This document shows, piece by piece, positions 10,919-21,302 of a DNA stretch of 64,000 nucleotides. The notes beneath the pieces are model-generated. The model worked only from the letters and a program-made list of their open reading frames with translations, made no database searches and had not been told where the DNA came from. The position numbers and the translations under genes are program-made. Position 1 is the first letter of the stretch. The number at the start of each line of letters is the position of its first letter. The stretch is taken from the NCBI RefSeq assembly GCF_029633865.1, contig NC_079212.1:68253477-68317476 (forward strand). Direction: 5' to 3'. Origin of the DNA: Lampris incognitus. Taxonomy: Eukaryota > Chordata > Actinopteri > Lampriformes > Lampridae.

Positions 10919-10928
10919 ACGTCGAAGC
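10919..10928 (+). promoter_or_regulatory. Putative self-priming primer-binding site
   Basis: ACGTCGAAGC lies two bases after the 5' LTR and 4 bp before the gag ATG. It does not start with TGG, as a tRNA-primed PBS would. It pairs perfectly with LTR bases 10351-10360. Confidence 0.55.
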
Positions 10929-10932
10929 CATT

Positions 10933-12012
10933 ATGGACCCAGGCAAACCCAAGGAGCGGACGGTCCCTGTGACGCCCCAGAGCCCCGTTCCCCTAGAGGC
11001 AGTAGTAAGAAGTCACAGTTGCCAACTTGCCTCTCTCAGCTCAGAGCTTACTACTGCCTTCACCCGTGTCACCGGAGAGATCAGCGATCTTCAGTCCGGC
11101 TCCCAGGCCGCGACGAGCGCGTTAGATGCCCTCACCGCGCAGATCGCTGCACTCTCCACAGCGGTCTCCAGGATGAGCGACCACCCTGCCCTGGCCTCGG
11201 TCTCTGCCCCCAGCTCGGCCTCCGGTTTCCCCGTTTCTGGTCCCGACGTTCCCCTGCCCCAAGACCTTCGGTGGGGAGTTCGAGCTGTGCAGGGGTTTCC
11301 TTGGTCAGTGTGAGCTCCTGTTCAAACACCAGCCAGCTAGGTATAGGACAGGAGAGACCAAGGTAGCCCTTGTCATGTCCCTCCTCACCGGCAAAGCCCT
11401 CAGCTGGGCCATAGCGGAGGTAGGCCATACCGAGCAGCTCGCCTCGGACTATGGTGCCTTCCGCCGCGAGTTCAATCTGGTGTTCGACCACCCAGCTGAC
11501 GGGCAGGACGCTGCCGGCCGCCTCCATTCCATCCAACAGGGAGCCAGGTCGGTGGCAGATTATTCCTTGGAGGTAAGGATACTCGCGGCCGACAGTGGGT
11601 GGGGTGACACTGCGCTCAAGAGCGCGTACAGGAGGGGGCTGAGCGAGCCCATCAAAGATCTCATCGTTCGGGACCGCCCTGCCTCCTTCAACGAGCTCGT
11701 CGCCCTCCAGATGGACGAGCGGGAGCGGCGCCCCGCGCGCTGGCCCCTCCCATAGACTAACCCCCGTCCGTCCTACCGGTGCCTTCCCTGGGTCAGCGTC
11801 CCGTGGGCTCTCTCCACCCTCACACTCCCCCTCGCAACCCTGGGTGGCTTCTGGATCCAGGCCGGAGGAGGAGCCCATGCAGTTGGGTCGGTCACGGCTC
11901 CCGCTGGAGGTTAGGGAGCAGAGGATGCATGGCCACCTCTGCCTCTACTGCGGGAGGTCGGGCCACTATATCAAGGCCTGCCCGACTCGCCCCAAGAGAC
12001 CCGGCTCACTAG
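10933..12012 (+). pseudogene. Chromovirus gag, frameshifted
   Basis: The likely start is ATG 10933 ('MDPGKPKERTVPVTP'). The N-terminal part runs in one frame to about 11290. The capsid-like part continues in the next frame to a stop at 11753-11755 ('SLLTGKALSWAIAEVG', 'FRREFNLVFDHP', typical of the retrotransposon gag domain). The nucleocapsid part follows in the third frame. It has one zinc knuckle of CX2CX4HX4C type at 11940-11981 ('[14 protein letters not shown]'). Gag would assemble the particle and bind RNA. Two frame changes make this copy non-functional. Confidence 0.88.
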
Positions 12013-12099
12013 TGAGGGGTGTCCTAGTTAGCTTGACGACCCTTCCTCAGCCCCAGCCCAAGAAGGAGCACAACCACCTTTTTCCGGTCACTCTCACCT

Positions 12100-13845
12100 G
12101 GGGTAACGACTCAGTCTGTTGGTGCACTCCTGGATTCGGGGGTGGACGAGTGTTTGATGGACATCTCGCTGGCCCGGCAGGCTGGTATTCCACTCGTCCC
12201 CCTAGACACACCCCTCACAGCCCAAGCCCTAGATGGTCGTTCACTTGGTAAAATCACATACAGCACTGCTTCCCTCACCCTCACTCTTTCGGGTAATCAC
12301 GTGGAAGCTATCCGTTTCTTGGTTTTGCGCGCCCCTGGTGTTAGGAAGACCGTGGTTGGAACGGCACGATCCCTACATCTCTTGGTCTACTGGGCGGATT
12401 TTGGGTTGGAGCGTTGCGTGTCATGCCAACTGCCTTCGCTCCGCCCACTCCCCGTCCAGCGGCCTCAGACCCGTGCCTCCTCCCACGGATCTCACAGGTG
12501 TTCCTTCCATTTATCACGATTTAGCCCCTGTATTTAGTAAAGACAGTGCTCTTTCCCGGGGCCGCCCTTCCCACCGGTCGGTTGTATAACCTCTCCGTCC
12601 CAGAGAAGGAGGCTATGCGCAATTATATGAGTCCCTGGCCTCAGGAATCATAAGGCCCTCGTCTTCCCCGGTGGCGGCGGGCTTTTTTGTAGCAAAGGAG
12701 GGCAGCCTGAGGCCTTGCTTAGATTATCGAATGTTAAATAATATCTCGGTGAAAAATAAATATCCACTCCCCCTTATGAGTTCCACGTTCGAGCCACTCA
12801 CTCACGCCACGGTGTTCACGAAGCTGGACCTGCGCAGCGCGTACCACCTGGTGCGCATCCGGGAAGGGGATGAATGGAAGACGGCCTTCAACACCCACCT
12901 AGGGCATTTCGAGTACCTCGTTATGCCCTTCGGCCTCACCAACGCCCCGGCCGTCTTCCAGGCATTGGTCAACGACGTGCTCCGGGACATGCTGAACACG
13001 TTCGCGGTGGTGTACCTGGATGACATCCTCGTGTTCTCCAGGACTGAGGAGGAACACCACCAGTATGTCCGCCTGGTCCTCCAACGGCTGCTGGAGAACA
13101 GGCTCTTCGTGAAAGCCGAGAAGTGCGTGTTCCACTCCGCCTCCGTGGAGTTCCTTGGCCACATCGTGGAGAAGGGGCTCGTCCGCACTGACCCCAGGAA
13201 GACCCGAGCGGTGGAGGAGTGGGCACGGCCCACCAACAGGACGCAACGCCAGCGCTTCCTGGGGTTTGCAAACTTCTACCGGCGCTTCATCAGGGGGTTC
13301 AGCCGTGTGGCCGCCCCCCTCACTGCACTCACCTCCAACCTCCGCCCCTTCTCCTGGACCTCGGAGGCGGAAGCCGCCTTCTTGGCCCTGAAGAGGCTGT
13401 TCACAACGGCTCCGGTGCTCGCCCACCCGGACCCGTGCAGGCAGTTCATCGTGGAGGTGGACGCATCGGAGCCGTCCTCTCCCAGCGGTCGGAGGAGGAC
13501 CAGAAGATCCACCCGTGCGCCTTCTCCCGGCGTTTCATTCCTCCGGAGAAGAATTATGACATCGGCAACAGGGAGTTGCTGGCCGTCCACGCCGCCCTAG
13601 AGGAGTGGAGACACTGGCTGGAGGGAGCAGGGCAGCCGTTCATCGTATGGTCCGATCACAAGAACCTGACCTACGTACGGACGGCTAAGAGGCTCAACCC
13701 CAGGCAGGCGCGCTGGGCTCTTCAGCCGGTTCGACTTCACCCTCACCTACCGCCCGGGCACCAAGAACGTCAGGGCAGACGCCCTCTCCCGTCTGTTTCC
13801 CGAGGGGTCCCCTGACGCCCCAGACACCATCCTTCCCCCGGCCCG
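12100..13845 (+). pseudogene. Chromovirus protease, reverse transcriptase and RNase H, frameshifted
   Basis: The protease region has the aspartyl active-site triad D-S-G at 12133-12141 ('[12 protein letters not shown]') and the downstream 'VLGRPWLERHDPYISW' block in another frame. The RT is open from before 12671 to about 13480, with '[11 protein letters not shown]', '[15 protein letters not shown]' (motif A), '[13 protein letters not shown]' (motif B), YLDD at 13013-13024 (catalytic motif C) and '[19 protein letters not shown]'. RNase H starts with 'VEVDAS' near 13460. A frame change follows, then '[20 protein letters not shown]' and '[10 protein letters not shown]' continue. YLDD is intact but the frame breaks inactivate the polyprotein. 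Confidence 0.93.
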
Positions 13846-13846
13846 G

Positions 13847-15150
13847 GTGGTAGGTGTCGTCACCTGGGCCATCGAATCAGTGGTGAGAAGGGCCCAGGCG
13901 ATGGACCCCGGAACCGGCTATTTGTGCCTCCCTCTGTCCGGCCCCAGGTGCTGGAGTGGGGCCCCTCCAGCCATCTTGCCTGCCACCCCGGTGTCTACCG
14001 AACGGCGGCCTTCATCCGCAGGGGTTTCTGGTGGCCCACCATGGAGGCAGACACCAGAGAGTTCGTGGCAGCCTGCGCCCGCAGCAAGGCTCTCCTGCGC
14101 CCCCTTCCTGTCCCCGGCCGACCTTGGTCCCACATTGCCTTGGACTTTGTAACTGGCCTCCCCGTGTCCCAAGGCAATGACACCATTCTGACCATTGTCG
14201 ACCGGTTTTCCAAGGCCGTCCATTTTATTGCCCTCACCAACCTCTCCTCTGCAGCCGAGACGGCGGACCTTCTCGTCGTCCGATCTCATGGGATTCCCCT
14301 GGACATTGTCTCTGACCGTGGTCCCCAGTTCACTTCGAAGGTATGGCAGGCCTTCTGTAAGGGGATTGGGGCCACGGTCAGCCTCTCCTCCGGGTATCAC
14401 CCCCAGACCAATGAGCGGGCCAATCAAGCCCTGGAGGCGGCTTTGCGTTGCGTTACCACCAGCAACCCCGCCTCCTGGAGCAAGTACCTGCCCTGGGTGG
14501 AGTACTCGCTCAACTCCATGGAGAGTTCGGCTACCGGTTTGTCCCCCTTCGAGTGTTCCCTGGGCTATCAACCCCCTCTGTTCCCCCATCAGGAGTTGGA
14601 GGTGGCGGTCCCGTCCACGAGGGCCCATCTCCGCCGATGTCGGCGCGTTTGGAAGACCGCCCGGGCCGCTATGTTGCGAGCTACAGAGCGGGCCCGGCGC
14701 AGCGCCAACCGGCGAAGAGTGCCGGCCCCAGCTTATCGACCTGGCCAGAGGGTATGGCTCCTGGCCCGGGACCTGCCCCTCCCTACCCTCAACCGGAAGC
14801 TGGCTCCCCGCTACGTAGGTCCCTACACCATCGACCGCATCGTCAACCCTTCGGCGGTGCGTCTCCATCTCCCTACCTCACTCAAGATCCATCCCGTCTT
14901 CCATGTCTCGCGCCTCAAACCGGTAGCCACCAGCCCCCTGTCCAAGCTCCTCCACCCCCCAGGGTCCTCGACGGTGGTGACATGGTCTGGGATGTCGACC
15001 AGCTGCTCGCCGTACGCCGCCGGGGGCGTGGGTACCAATACCTGGTGGACTGGGTTGGCTATGGGCCCGAGGACCGCAGCTGGGTTACCCGGTCCTACCT
15101 GGCCGACCCCGCACTCCTGGAGGAGTTCTATCGGGCCAACGCCCTCGGAC
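13847..15150 (+). pseudogene. Chromovirus integrase with C-terminal chromodomain, damaged
   Basis: The integrase is open from 13924. The zinc-binding region keeps the '[20 protein letters not shown]' part, but the expected CxxC reads 'AACARSK', so residues appear lost. Catalytic residues are D at 14143 ('LDFVTG'), D at 14311 ('VSDRGPQF') and E at 14410 ('TNERANQ'). The last spacing is 32 residues instead of the usual 35, pointing to a small in-frame deletion. '[15 protein letters not shown]' marks the GPY/F module. After a frame change, a chromodomain at about 14967-15137 reads '[18 protein letters not shown]'. Chromodomains of this type are thought to steer integration to marked chromatin. 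Confidence 0.92.
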
Positions 15151-15170
15151 GGTCGCCCGGTGTCTCCCGT

Positions 15171-15180
15171 AGGAGGGGGG
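15171..15180 (+). promoter_or_regulatory. Polypurine tract of the chromovirus
   Basis: AGGAGGGGGG lies 6 bp before the 3' LTR. It is the expected site for plus-strand priming. Confidence 0.7.
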
Positions 15181-15186
15181 CGGTCC

Positions 15187-15951
15187 TGTTGTGGTTACAC
15201 CGCCCCGAGCTGCCCTCCCCGGCACGTTCAAGCCACTCCCCCAGCTCGGACGTGCCGGAAACATCAGAGCGCGAGCCGAGCGCTCTGAGGAGACGAGCGC
15301 TGCACTGCACCAGGTGTTTGCCATCATCCATCAGGCACACCTGTGGCAATCAGGCAGCCTTCTACAAGAAGCCTCCCAGAACGTCTCTGTGCTTCGACGT
15401 ACTGAACCCTGCGGTAAAGTTCTGACAAGCCCTCCAGCGTTTCTTGCATTCTGTTTATTCCCCAGTGTCTTATCTTCGTGTCTCTGTTGCCTCCCAAGAC
15501 TCTCCCTCCGCGATTTCCACGGCTCCCCTCGTCCCCAGCGACCTTCACGTTTCCCCCCGGACCTCTCCTGCGATCTCCCCCCTTGTCCCTCTATCTGGAC
15601 CCCTCCTTTCGGACTCGACTTCCCGGATCTCGGACCTGGACTTTCTCGGACAACCCCTCTTGGATCACGGACTGGACTTTCTCGCCAGGTGCACGCACAT
15701 TTTTTCAACACCTCCTGGTCATTTACATACCGCACCACACATTGGCTAAAAAACACTCGCACATAGTTATACACGCAAACCACGGGACACCACACATAGT
15801 TTATTCACACATCCCACTAACAGAACGCCTTTTTTTCACCATACATTTCCCTCCCACAATAAAACCTCCCTTTGTAGCTTTTGAAGTCATCTCGTGTCTG
15901 TCTGTCTTGGGTTTCGCCACACGGGTCAGGTTCTGGTGCGCGAGCATAACA
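15187..15951 (+). repeat. 3' LTR of the chromovirus
   Basis: This 765-bp partner of the 5' LTR begins TGTTGTGG and ends GCATAACA. Relative to the 5' LTR it lacks a short stretch near 15525, is 2 bp shorter near 15388, and carries the 21-bp segment at 15266-15286 in the opposite orientation. Confidence 0.93.
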
Positions 15952-16375
15952 AGCTATGTTGTATGGTTTGGAGACAGTGGCACTGATGAAAAGACAGGAG
16001 GTGGAGGTGGCAGAGATGAAGATGCTAAGATTTTCACTAGGAGTGATGAAGGACAGGATTAGAAACGAGTATATTAGAGGGACTGCTCAGGTTGGATGGT
16101 TTGGAGACAAAGCAAGAGAGACAAGATTGAGATGGTTTGGACATGTGTGGAGGAGAGATGCTGGGTATATTGGGGGAAGGATGCTGAATATGGAGCTGCC
16201 AGGGAAGAGGAGAAGAAGGCCAAAGAGGAGGTTTATGGATGTGGTGAGGGAGGACATGCAGGTGGCTGATGTGACAGAGGAAGATGCAGAGGATAGGAAG
16301 AGATGGAAACTGATGATCCTCTGTGGCGCCCCCTAACGGGAGCAGCCGAAAGTAGTAGCAATAGTAGTAGAAGCG
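15952..16375 (+). mobile_element. RTE-like LINE (family 2), copy 2, 3' piece
   Basis: The LINE resumes with 'MLYGLETVALMKRQE' and continues through 'RIRNEYIRGTAQVG' to its 3' end 'CGCCCCCTAACGGGAGCAGC' and an imperfect (TAG)n tail. With 9898-10148 it forms one interrupted copy. Confidence 0.92.
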
Positions 16376-16687
16376 GTATTGATTCTTGTCACATTATTAC
16401 AGTTATTACGGTAATTATTCTCTGGGGTCACTGGCTGCAAACCAAACTTGATGCTTAGTGTAGCACAGTTTGCTGCATCCCCCCCGAGTGTTTTATTAAT
16501 ATATTTCATTGTTTTCTCTCCTCTCTCCTCCCTGTTTTGTTTCAGTTTGGCTGGAAGTTTGTAGAACTCGTTTCATCATCAGCTGAACTGACACGTTCTT
16601 GGAAATAAGACCCAGTCTTGATCAATTGTCGTCTCTGCTATCAGCTACCATATGGGTTTGTTGTGGCTCGGAGGAGGATGTAAGTAG

Positions 16688-16688
<1 letters not shown>
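16376..16688. other. No gene recognised
   Basis: I see nothing I can assign here. Confidence 0.4.
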
Positions 16689-16734
<46 letters not shown>

Positions 16735-16742
16735 CGCGCGCG
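16689..16742 (+). repeat. (TG)n(CG)n microsatellite
   Basis: Uninterrupted TG dinucleotides switch to CG dinucleotides, an alternating purine-pyrimidine tract able in principle to adopt Z-DNA. Confidence 0.95.
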
Positions 16743-16788
16743 CCGGGGTCACTGCCTGTCTCAAGCACATAGAAAGGTAGACATGCTT

Positions 16789-17245
16789 GGGCGTCCGGGT
16801 AGCATAGCTGTCTATTCCGTTGCCTACCAACACGCGTATCGCTGGTTCGAACCTCGCATTACCTCCGGCTTGGTCAGGCGTCCCTACAGACACAATTGGC
16901 CGTGTCTGCGGGTGGGAAGCAGGATGTGGGTGTTTTTCCTGGTCGCTGCAGTAGTGCCTCCGCTGGTCGGTCAGGGCGCCTGTTTAGGGGGTGAGGGGGA
17001 ACTGGGGGGGGGGGAATAACGTGATCCTCCCATGCACTACGCCCCCCCCCCTGGTGAAACTCCTCACTGTCAGGTGAAAAGAAGCGGCTGGCGACTCCAC
17101 ATGTATGGGAGGAGGCGTGTGGTAGTCTGCAGCCCTCCCCAGATCAGCAGAGGGGTGGAGCAGAGACCCCGACGGCTCGGAAGAGTGGGGTAACTGGCCA
17201 AGTACAACTTGGAGGAAAAGGGGGGAGAAAAGTTGAAACAGTGAA
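16789..17245 (+). mobile_element. tRNA-derived SINE, family B, near full length
   Basis: The head reads 'GTCCGGGTAGCATAGCTGTC' and 'GCTGGTTCGAACCTC' (A- and B-box-like). The body has 'GGCGTCCCTACAGACACAAT', 'CTGGTCGCTGCAG' and 'CACTGTCAGGTGAAAAG'. The 3' end is 'AAGTACAACTTGGAGG' with a G/A-rich tail. It has the same architecture as the five other B copies. Confidence 0.85.
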
Positions 17246-17263
17246 TAAATAACCCCCCCCCCC

Positions 17264-17264
17264 T

Positions 17265-17297
<33 letters not shown>
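17264..17297 (+). repeat. (CA)n microsatellite
   Basis: CA dinucleotides follow a short C run. Confidence 0.95.
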
Positions 17298-17300
<3 letters not shown>

Positions 17301-17538
17301 GGTCACCGGTTAGTAAAACCCAGGACGTAATGATCAGCTCATTAGAATTCCTCTAAGATAAAGGTTTTCAGTAGAGTTCAGATATGTCTGGAATCAAATG
17401 CCAAGACCTACCCGGGACGGCGTCACGTGCTACCAGCTGACGTGTCTCTAGTAATGATGCAAGCACACACGTACATAATGGACAGTTTAGCAGACGACCT
17501 GGTGGGACTTTCTCTCACCAGAATGACACCTCCATTAC

Positions 17539-18202
17539 TTAGAGCCCCCCGATAAGGAGGATGCAGAGTTGCTGTGCTTAGAGCCCCCCGATAAGGAGGA
17601 TGCAGAGTTGCTGTGCTTAGAGCCCCCCGATAAGGAGGGTGCAGAGTTGTTGTGCTTAGAGCCCCCCGATAAGGAGGATGCAGAGTTGCTGTGCTTAGAG
17701 CCCCCTGATAAGGAGGATGCAGAGTTGCTGTGCTTAGAGCCCCCCGATAAGGAGGGTGCAGAGTTGCTGTGCTTTGAGCCCCCCCATAAGGAGGATGCAG
17801 AGTTGCTGGGCTTAGAGCCCCCCGATAAGGAGGATGCAGAGTTGCTGGGCTTAGAGCCCCCCCGATAAGGAGGATGCAGAGTTGCTGTGCTTCGAGCCCC
17901 CCGATAAGGAGGATGCAGAGTTGCTGTGCTTAGAGCCCGCCGATAAGGAGGATGCAGAGTTGCTGTGCTTAGAGCCCCCCGATAAGGAGGGTGCAGAGTT
18001 GTTGTGCTTAGAGCCCCCCGATAAGGAGGATGCAGAGTTGCTGTGCTTTGTGCCCCCCGATAAGGAGGATGCAGAGTTGCTGTGCTTAGAGCCCCCCGAT
18101 AAGGAGGATGCAGAGTTGCTGTGCTTCGAGCCCCCCGATAAGGAGGGTGCAGAGTTGCTGTGCTTAGAGCCCCCCGATAAGGAGGGTGCAGAGTTGTTGT
18201 GC
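17539..18202 (+). repeat. 39-bp minisatellite, 17 units, in a 13-codon frame
   Basis: The unit is 39 bp and reads 'LEPPDKEDAELLC' in one plus-strand frame. The array length of 664 bp equals 17 units plus one extra C at about 17857-17863, which breaks the open frame into 17569-17868 and 17882-18391. Variants include GAT/GGT (D/G), TTAGAG/TTCGAG (L/F) and one CAT, so most changes alter the residue. I recognise no protein family. There is no signal peptide and no clear exon edge. It is best described as a VNTR that happens to be codon-phased. Confidence 0.9.
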
Positions 18203-19112
18203 TGTCACACAGCGATAACGCACTTATTCAGCTCAACTCAGCAGGTGCAGGATGAAGACGTGTGCTGCAGGAGACAGCAGGGCAGTTCTCTGTGGCGGCG
18301 TTCTCAGTGGGGTTTTACGTCACAGGTCCTAAAACCCATTTGCCTGGTGTGGAAACTGTCCATACTGGCTGCTGTGACAATACCAGCATGAAGAACACAA
18401 CATCAGTTGTGTTGTAGGGTCAACATGTGCTTGGATAAACGGCGGAAGGAGTTGTATGTGGGGGGCGTTGTTGTGGGTGCGCCAGGGGACGCTGATCATT
18501 TCTATCTGTGGAGTTCATCATGTTTATGTATGAGGCGGTTTGCCTGCTGGGCTTTCCAACTGACTTCACACTGGTGTGTGTTTGCGTGCGAGTGCACACA
18601 CACACACACACATTTACATGAACCCCCCTCAATACATTGACACTTGTTGCGTCCACGTGTGGCCGTCTCTCGGTGCAAACGGGAAAGCCATGTGTTGGCT
18701 CGGCCGTGTCCTCGGGGTGTGATGGTGCACACCGGTGCACCATCACCGATTAGGCAAGCATGCGGTCTGGGTGCACGGTTCTTCAGGATCCGTACTTGTG
18801 TAATCCTGATTCGTGCGGTTGTGTAGCCCGTGCATGTTCGCACAGCACAGAGGTGGCGACAGAGAGGAAGATGGAGAGAATAGATAGAGAGAGCGCGAGG
18901 CAGAGAGATGCAGCAGCTTCGAGAGCCCGCAGCATCCTTCTCACCAGGCAGGGTGTCAGCACACTTTTAACGTACACATTCACTCACGTTGAAGGCCTGT
19001 TCAACACCTCTAAACGTAAAAAAAAAATGCTAATGCTGTTTCCACTGCAAAATAAATAAATAATCGACAAATTAGACAGTATACAATGTTTTTATTGAAT
19101 ATGAATATGAAC
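18203..19112. other. No gene; short (CA)n
   Basis: A (CA)n run lies at 18595-18613. Otherwise no supported feature is seen. Confidence 0.4.
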
Positions 19113-19238
19113 ATCCCTGTGGTGGCCTGGCGGCCTTTCCAGGGTGTCTCCCCGCCTGCCGCCCAGTGGCTGCTGGGATAGGCTCCACCATCCCCTCCAC
19201 AGCAGGATATGCGGTTTGGATAAAGGATGGATAGATGG
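19113..19238 (+). mobile_element. SINE family A, 3' tail fragment
   Basis: 'GTGGTGGCCTGGCGGCC' through 'CCGCCTGCCGCCCAGTGGC' to a GGAT-like end. There is no head. Confidence 0.8.
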
Positions 19239-19317
19239 ATATGAATATAAAATCCGTTTTCTGTGCAAATTTCCTGTTCACATTTATCTGATTCTTTGAA
19301 TATTGTTGTTCATATTG

Positions 19318-19480
19318 TAGCGAATTCGGGGGACAACGCAACCACAGGAACTGCCGCGGCCGGGAAGCGAACCCGTATCGCCCGCACCGCAGGAGACATC
19401 GCTAATCGCTCGACTAAAGGGTCAGACCCGCCAGCCAGCGGCCAGCGTGTCTTCTTATCCATGCACGTTACAATATTATC
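19318..19480 (-). mobile_element. tRNA-derived repeat, family C
   Basis: On the minus strand it reads 'GGGTCTGACCCTTTAGTCGA' (A-box region), then 'ATACGGGTTCGCTTCCCGG' (B box with a pairing T stem) and ends in 'GAATTCGCTACA'. Related copies are at 24740 and 35598/35838. The acceptor stem does not pair, so this is a derived repeat and not a working tRNA. Confidence 0.55.
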
Positions 19481-19799
19481 GCCGGTGTATCTCTCCTTTA
19501 AGGTCATTTTGTACCTTTATGTGAAGCGCCTGGGATGGTCGGTGTATGGAGTGTGCTACGTCATAAGAAGGGATCCCATATCAAGTTCTGTCTCTGTTGA
19601 GGGCATTTCGCCATAACGCTACCGACAATAAAATGTCAGCTGATAGTGTTAAAATGATGACATGTCCGAGCAACGGATGCGGAACATTCTGGACCTGAGC
19701 TCTGAACTTCAAGCTAGTTGACCAACATTAGTCAGTCAATTCATTTTAATCTGTTAAACTATGAAAAATACCTCATCTCATCTCTCATCTCACCATCAG

Positions 19800-20344
19800 A
19801 CGCTTCTCCAGGGTTGCCAAACCGGGTTCAGGAGCTCCTCCTCAAAGTGTTCTTTCCACCGCCCAACAACATCCCCAGTCCGGGTCAGCAGTTCCCCTCC
19901 CCGGCTGAACACAGCCTGAGTCAAGCCCCGCTTCCCCTCCCTGAGTCACCAGGTGGTTTGCCAGAACTTCCTTGAGGCCAACCGAAAGTCCTCCTCGCCT
20001 CGCCGAACACCTCCCACGCCCGAGTTTTTGCTCCCGCGACCGCCGAATCCGCAGCCTTGCCTCCCGGTGCCCGTCTGCTGCTTCAGGAGACCCCTGGGCC
20101 AACCAAGCCCGGAAGACCTTCTTCAGCCTGACGGCTTCCCTCCCCGCCGGTGTCAACCAGCGGGTTCTTGGGTTGCACCAGTGACCTTATGACCACAGCT
20201 CCTAGAGGCTTTGAAGCTGGCCCACTCAGACTCCATGGCCCACTCAGACTCCATGGCTCAGTCAGACTCCATGGCTCAGTCAGACTCCATGGCCCTCTCA
20301 GACTCCATGGCCCACTCAGACTCCATGGCCCACTCAGACTCAAT
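19800..20344 (-). mobile_element. Degenerate RTE-like LINE (family 1) with 18-bp expansion
   Basis: On the minus strand it reads 'AGREAVRLKKVFRAWLAQGS', 'VLANHLVTQGGEAG' and a 'DWGCCWAVERTL' frameshifted piece, colinear with 640-1060 of the first copy. Its upstream edge, 20219-20344, is a seven-unit 18-bp tandem repeat reading 'MESEWA' per unit. That matches the single 'SEWAM' segment of the other copy. The RT core is not included. Confidence 0.82.
20219..20344 (-). repeat. 18-bp tandem repeat, 7 units, within LINE coding sequence
   Basis: Seven units of GGCCCACTCAGACTCCAT or close variants sit back to back. Being 18 bp, the expansion keeps the LINE frame. Confidence 0.92.
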
Positions 20345-21302
20345 GGCCCCAGCCCCCTCGGGATACACGAGAACTTGTGATTCCCCGCCGTACACTGTAC
20401 AGAAGCTACTGCCGAACGGGGAACCTGCAACTCTGCATAGACTGAACATGGAAGGATCCGAGAGGTTGTGTTGTTAAAATGACAAAAGTCGTTTGAGATG
20501 CTAAAAATATTGGCAGGGACAAATCAGCAGTCCGGGACATGTCCATACCGTCATACCAACATCTACACCTATGACTTAATCATATGTCCAGTGACGGTTT
20601 TAGCTAGTCTTACCTGGGTCGGCGAAAGGGCGGTGAATTTCAGAGACTTCATTTCCTGCATTCATGTGATTATTTTGTTCGTAAGCAAGGAAATCACATC
20701 ATAATGAGACAACGTACAATCAACTTTTATGTCGAACCCTTAACCTGGTCCCGTTTATTCTATAACAAGTTTAAAGAACTATCAGAGATAATGTTTATAT
20801 ATTTTGTCACACATGCAGTAAATACTCATGATTAGCTCTTTCACTAGAACATCTTTGAGTCTTCTTATAGATAGATAGATGGATGGATGGACAGATAGCT
20901 TTTTATTGTACCCTAGGGGAGATTGCAGTCTGCAGCAGCATCACAGGAAAATACAAAATATAAATCGCAGTGAAAATACACTATACAAGTCACATATATA
21001 CAGATGCAATACATAGTCAGATAAACACGAGAAAGAACTACACCGCAAGTACATAGAACATTGATATATCAATAATATTCCACCCTCCCATTCCTCCACA
21101 CCCTCTACCCCCCCCTCACACACATAAAGTATTGAACTGTATATATTTCTAACATCATATGCTCTTCTGTCTTTACTTTTCTTAGTTGGGGAAAAAATGG
21201 CTATGCCACAACTTTTCTCCTTCCTTTTCACCCCCCCCCTCCCAAAATATCTGGTACTCTGAACTACAGTATCCAAGATAAAACACAAGCACGAAACCGT
21301 GC
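20345..21302. other. No gene; short GATA/GATG run and a dispersed-repeat end
   Basis: Bases 20868-20892 are GATA/GGAT units. Bases 20895-20945 ('TTTTATTGTACCC...') look like the end of a dispersed fish repeat. The rest is unassigned. Confidence 0.4.

Larger units (their letters stand above)
10149..15951 (+). mobile_element. Chromodomain Gypsy (chromovirus) retrotransposon, decayed, full length
   Basis: This is a complete but inactive Ty3/Gypsy element with LTRs at 10149-10916 and 15187-15951, internal gag, protease, RT, RNase H and integrase in the Gypsy order, and a C-terminal chromodomain. The chromodomain and a probable self-priming site place it with the Sushi/Tf1-type chromoviruses (family knowledge). 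It sits inside an RTE-like LINE. The flanks read AGCTT at 10144-10148 and AGCTA at 15952-15956, consistent with a 5-bp target duplication carrying one mismatch, or 4 exact bases. The coding region changes frame at least six times, so it cannot make its proteins. Small indels and one micro-inversion separate the LTRs, so the insertion is not recent. Confidence 0.93.

Noticed and set aside
11132..11878. 248-codon minus-strand open frame
   Set aside because: It is antisense to the chromovirus gag, whose plus-strand motifs (gag core, zinc knuckle) explain the region. High GC content leaves the shadow frame open.
13918..14868. 316-codon minus-strand open frame
   Set aside because: It is the antisense shadow of the chromovirus integrase. 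The plus strand carries the catalytic D, D and E.
3262..18202. CRISPR-like arrays
   Set aside because: Both arrays are direct head-to-tail minisatellites without unique spacers, in a eukaryotic genome.
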